Of a DNA stretch of 64,000 bases, positions 61,861 through 64,000 are shown piece by piece. Every line of letters starts with the position of its first letter. The first letter of the stretch is position 1. The stretch lies in contig CAVWAR010000008.1 of the NCBI GenBank assembly GCA_963753075.1, forward strand, positions 124,001 through 188,000, written 5' to 3'. Position numbers and translations under genes: made by a program. Below the pieces are notes generated by a model, which saw nothing but the letters and a program-made list of their open reading frames with translations, searched no databases and was not told the origin of the DNA. Origin of the DNA: Prado023 sp963753075 (GTDB lineage Bacteria > Actinomycetota > Actinomycetes > S36-B12 > CAIYMF01).

Positions 61861-64000
61861 CGGATGATCTCCGCGTCGCAGGTGGCCTTCACCCGCTCGA
61901 TCCGCCTTGCGATCTCCGGAGTCACCTCGACCTTATCCGCTGCCCCGGGGATCATCCGGGCGATCTGTTGGGCCTTCCCGTCGACGACGATGGTTGCCTT
62001 CTCGAAGAACTGAGGGAGTTCCTGGTAGCAGGTGCCGCAGTCGTTGCACAGGGGCTCGTCGGCCGGGTCGAGGTGGATCGGACCGGCCAACGTGTCGACC
62101 GCTCCGGCGGGCGCCGGGGTCGCGGACGCCGCCGTCTGTCCGCCGCCAGTCCCGGGGCCGCCTGACAGCGCTGCGCCGAGTCCACCGCCCGCAGGTGCGC
62201 GGCTCGAGGTGGCCAGGTCGGACATGGCCCGCGCGATGTCGTCCATTGAGGACTCGCGGGCTGCTGTGGCCTGCTCGTAGGAGGCCCTGAGCTCCTCGAA
62301 GTCCGCGCGGTGCAGCGCTGTGAGCTGCCCCTCGTGAACCCCGGACAGGTACTGCAGCGTCTGCCAGTAGCGCCGCCGGTCCTCGACGAGGGCCACGACC
62401 GAGTCCGAGCACGCCACCTTGATCAGTCGCCGGTCCGAGTCAGTGGCGTGGATGAACGGCATGCGGTTGCCGCGCTGCGCCACAGTCATCTCGACGTACT
62501 CGTCGATCGGGACTGCTTCAGCCTCCAGCTCAGGATCGAGCCGGGTGAACTGCTTGGAGAACCGCACCTCCCCGAGGGCGAAGACCGCCGGGGTCAGGGG
62601 CGTGGTCAGCAGCTGGACCTGACCGGAGTCGTCGACGTACTCCAGCGTGCTGGTGGTCCACGTCTTGCCGATGTCCGGGTTGCCCTCGAGCGAGAACCAG
62701 TCGTGCAGCGTGGAGCCGCGGCGCGGGTCGTGGACGAACAGCGGGTGCATCCGGCTCTCGACCGCCAGCCGAGCCCGAGCGTTCGAGGAGGCCTCGGGGA
62801 TCCCATGCTCGGAGCCACATGGCGTGTAGACGTCCATGACGGCGGCGGCTGGGTAGTCGAGCATCTCCATGGTCGCGGACATGAAGTGCCCGTGCATGGC
62901 TGTGGAGGTGGCACACGCGAACACGTTCGGGTGGAACGAGGCCAGCAGGCCGAGCTCCTTGCGCGACTCGTGCTTGCCGTGGTGGGCGCCGCCGAATCGG
63001 GACAGGTCGGAGTCCTGTCCGGTGAAGCTCGACGTCGAGGCCTGGCCACCGGTGTTCGAGTACGCCCCGGAGTTCAGGACCAGCGCCTTGATCGGGGTGT
63101 CACTGGCGAGCACCCGCGACAGGGCGCCGAAGCCGATGTCGTAGGTCGCGCCGTCGCCGCCGATGGTCATGACGGTCGGCAGCAGGTGCATCTCCTCGGG
63201 CGTGAAGCTCTCCCAGGACAGCATCCGCAACTCGAGCTCGTGGGCGTCATCGACGTAGGCGTCGGCCAGCTCCAGCTCGGCCAGGCGCATGGCCCGCACG
63301 TCCGGGACGGTCTGGGCCGAGATCCCCTCGAAGAGGCCCTTGGCCAGGGGGGAGGAGTCCTGGAACAGGCTGTTCACCCACGGGTCGAGGTAGGAGTTGT
63401 ACGGCATCGTCGAGGCGTACACGCTGCTGCAGCCGGTGGCGTTGGCGATGACGATCGGGGCCGGGCCGTTGCCGGTGGGACCACCCTCGTAGAGATACAG
63501 CCGCCGCTCCAGGACCGAGATGAGCGACTCGATCCGGGTGCACCGCTCGGCATCGGCGGCGTCGTCGGAGGCGCGAAGTTCCTCGAGCTTGTCCTGAAGG
63601 CGCCCGGACAGGGCCTCGAGCTCGCGCATGTGGGTCCTGCGGCGCTCATCACCGACCGCGTGACTGGTCGCCATGACCAGCCTGATCGCCGTGACCTCGC
63701 CGCACCCGCGGCAGGCGCCATGGCCGCCCGCGGTCGAGTAGAAGTTGGGGCGCTCGAGCATGAGTCGCTTGAGTTCGCCGTCCTCGCCGATCGCCCCCTG
63801 GGAGAAGCGCTTCGGCGTGGCCGGCAGGGCGGTGGAGAACTCGAAGCGCTCCTGCAGGGTGTCGAGCACCTGCGCGTCCTGATCCAGGGGGGTCAGCGCG
63901 CTCGGCCCGCACACCTCGATGCACTCGAGGCAGCCGGTGCACTTCCACGGGTCGACCGTGGCGGAGAACAGCCCACCGGTGCCCGGCGTTGCCTTCTCCA
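61857..64000 (-). CDS. nifJ: Pyruvate:ferredoxin (flavodoxin) oxidoreductase, C-terminal two thirds (N-terminus beyond window)
   Basis: About 714 residues are present; the frame is open through the right edge. The visible part starts in the ferredoxin domain (DPWKCTGCLECIEVCGP, a [4Fe-4S] motif) and continues into the thiamine-diphosphate domain (HGACRGCGEVTAIRLVMATS, NATGCSSVYASTMPY, MTIGGDGATYDIGFGALSRV, LVLNSGAYSNTGGQASTSS). It converts pyruvate and CoA to acetyl-CoA, CO2 and reduced ferredoxin. After the usual end a Pro/Ala/Gly linker leads to an extra domain with PLCNDCGTCYQELPQFF and a last Cys in KATCDAEIIR, which looks like a small one-cluster ferredoxin. The following gene (NfnAB-like) overlaps by 4 bp. 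Confidence 0.9.
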   Translation of the reverse strand, partial: EKATPGTGGLFSATVDPWKCTGCLECIEVCGPSALTPLDQDAQVLDTLQERFEFSTALPATPKRFSQGAIGEDGELKRLMLERPNFYSTAGGHGACRGCGEVTAIRLVMATSHAVGDERRRTHMRELEALSGRLQDKLEELRASDDAADAERCTRIESLISVLERRLYLYEGGPTGNGPAPIVIANATGCSSVYASTMPYNSYLDPWVNSLFQDSSPLAKGLFEGISAQTVPDVRAMRLAELELADAYVDDAHELELRMLSWESFTPEEMHLLPTVMTIGGDGATYDIGFGALSRVLASDTPIKALVLNSGAYSNTGGQASTSSFTGQDSDLSRFGGAHHGKHESRKELGLLASFHPNVFACATSTAMHGHFMSATMEMLDYPAAAVMDVYTPCGSEHGIPEASSNARARLAVESRMHPLFVHDPRRGSTLHDWFSLEGNPDIGKTWTTSTLEYVDDSGQVQLLTTPLTPAVFALGEVRFSKQFTRLDPELEAEAVPIDEYVEMTVAQRGNRMPFIHATDSDRRLIKVACSDSVVALVEDRRRYWQTLQYLSGVHEGQLTALHRADFEELRASYEQATAARESSMDDIARAMSDLATSSRAPAGGGLGAALSGGPGTGGGQTAASATPAPAGAVDTLAGPIHLDPADEPLCNDCGTCYQELPQFFEKATIVVDGKAQQIARMIPGAADKVEVTPEIARRIERVKATCDAEIIR

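Overview
The window is high-GC, densely packed DNA from a Gram-positive actinobacterium. The evidence is the strongly G/C-biased third codon positions, a LAETG-type sortase signal on a 3000-residue surface protein, an ECF sigma factor paired with an RskA-type anti-sigma factor, and many start codons without a Shine-Dalgarno sequence that sit 6-9 nt after a TAnnnT-like -10 hexamer (leaderless transcripts). I cannot assign a family from sequence alone. I found no rRNA, tRNA, CRISPR array, insertion sequence or phage gene.

Layout. 1-3.6 kb: a partial SQR-type flavoprotein coupled to a small HTH sensor regulator, then a divergent alpha/beta-hydrolase/TetR pair whose operators cover both start codons. 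3.6-7.7 kb: the conserved trio of circularly permuted ATP-grasp, alpha-E and transglutaminase-like proteins, plus an acyltransferase. 7.8-11.2 kb: a TPR protein, adenine phosphoribosyltransferase and an APH-fold kinase. 11.4-20.4 kb: the giant DUF11-repeat wall protein. 20.4-25.9 kb: an MMPL transporter coupled to an exported heptad-repeat protein. 26-28 kb: queuosine-precursor transporter and tRNA-guanine transglycosylase with overlapping 3' ends. 28-32.3 kb: TM2 protein, succinate-semialdehyde dehydrogenase, a fasciclin-domain remnant, an MBL hydrolase and a SigK/RskA-like module with a recognisable autoregulatory promoter. 32.5-38.7 kb: aminopeptidase N, an SBP-VWA lipid-anchor-free surface protein with a coiled-coil partner, and a methyltransferase.

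38.7-42.3 kb holds the most unusual cassette: a complete HPr kinase/phosphorylase (HprK) gene, a tyrosine-phosphatase-like gene, a second HprK paralogue that has lost the catalytic residues, and a SIS sugar-phosphate protein, all overlapping or abutting. HprK is typical of Firmicutes and Proteobacteria and rare in actinobacteria, and an HprK/pseudo-HprK pair is, as far as I know, undescribed.

42.4-53 kb: a YihY/BrkB membrane protein, a YgjV-like/acetyltransferase-like fusion, a wrecked AbiEi/DUF559-type gene, a NERD-UvrD helicase, lipid enzymes (PlsC-like, lipase-like, patatin) and a DUF1269-sulfatase fusion. 53-64 kb suggests anaerobic or facultative redox metabolism: a very large 2-hydroxyacyl-CoA dehydratase-activase gene broken by two closely spaced frameshifts, an MscS channel, a single-chain NfnAB-like transhydrogenase and a pyruvate:ferredoxin oxidoreductase carrying an extra C-terminal ferredoxin domain and running off the right edge.
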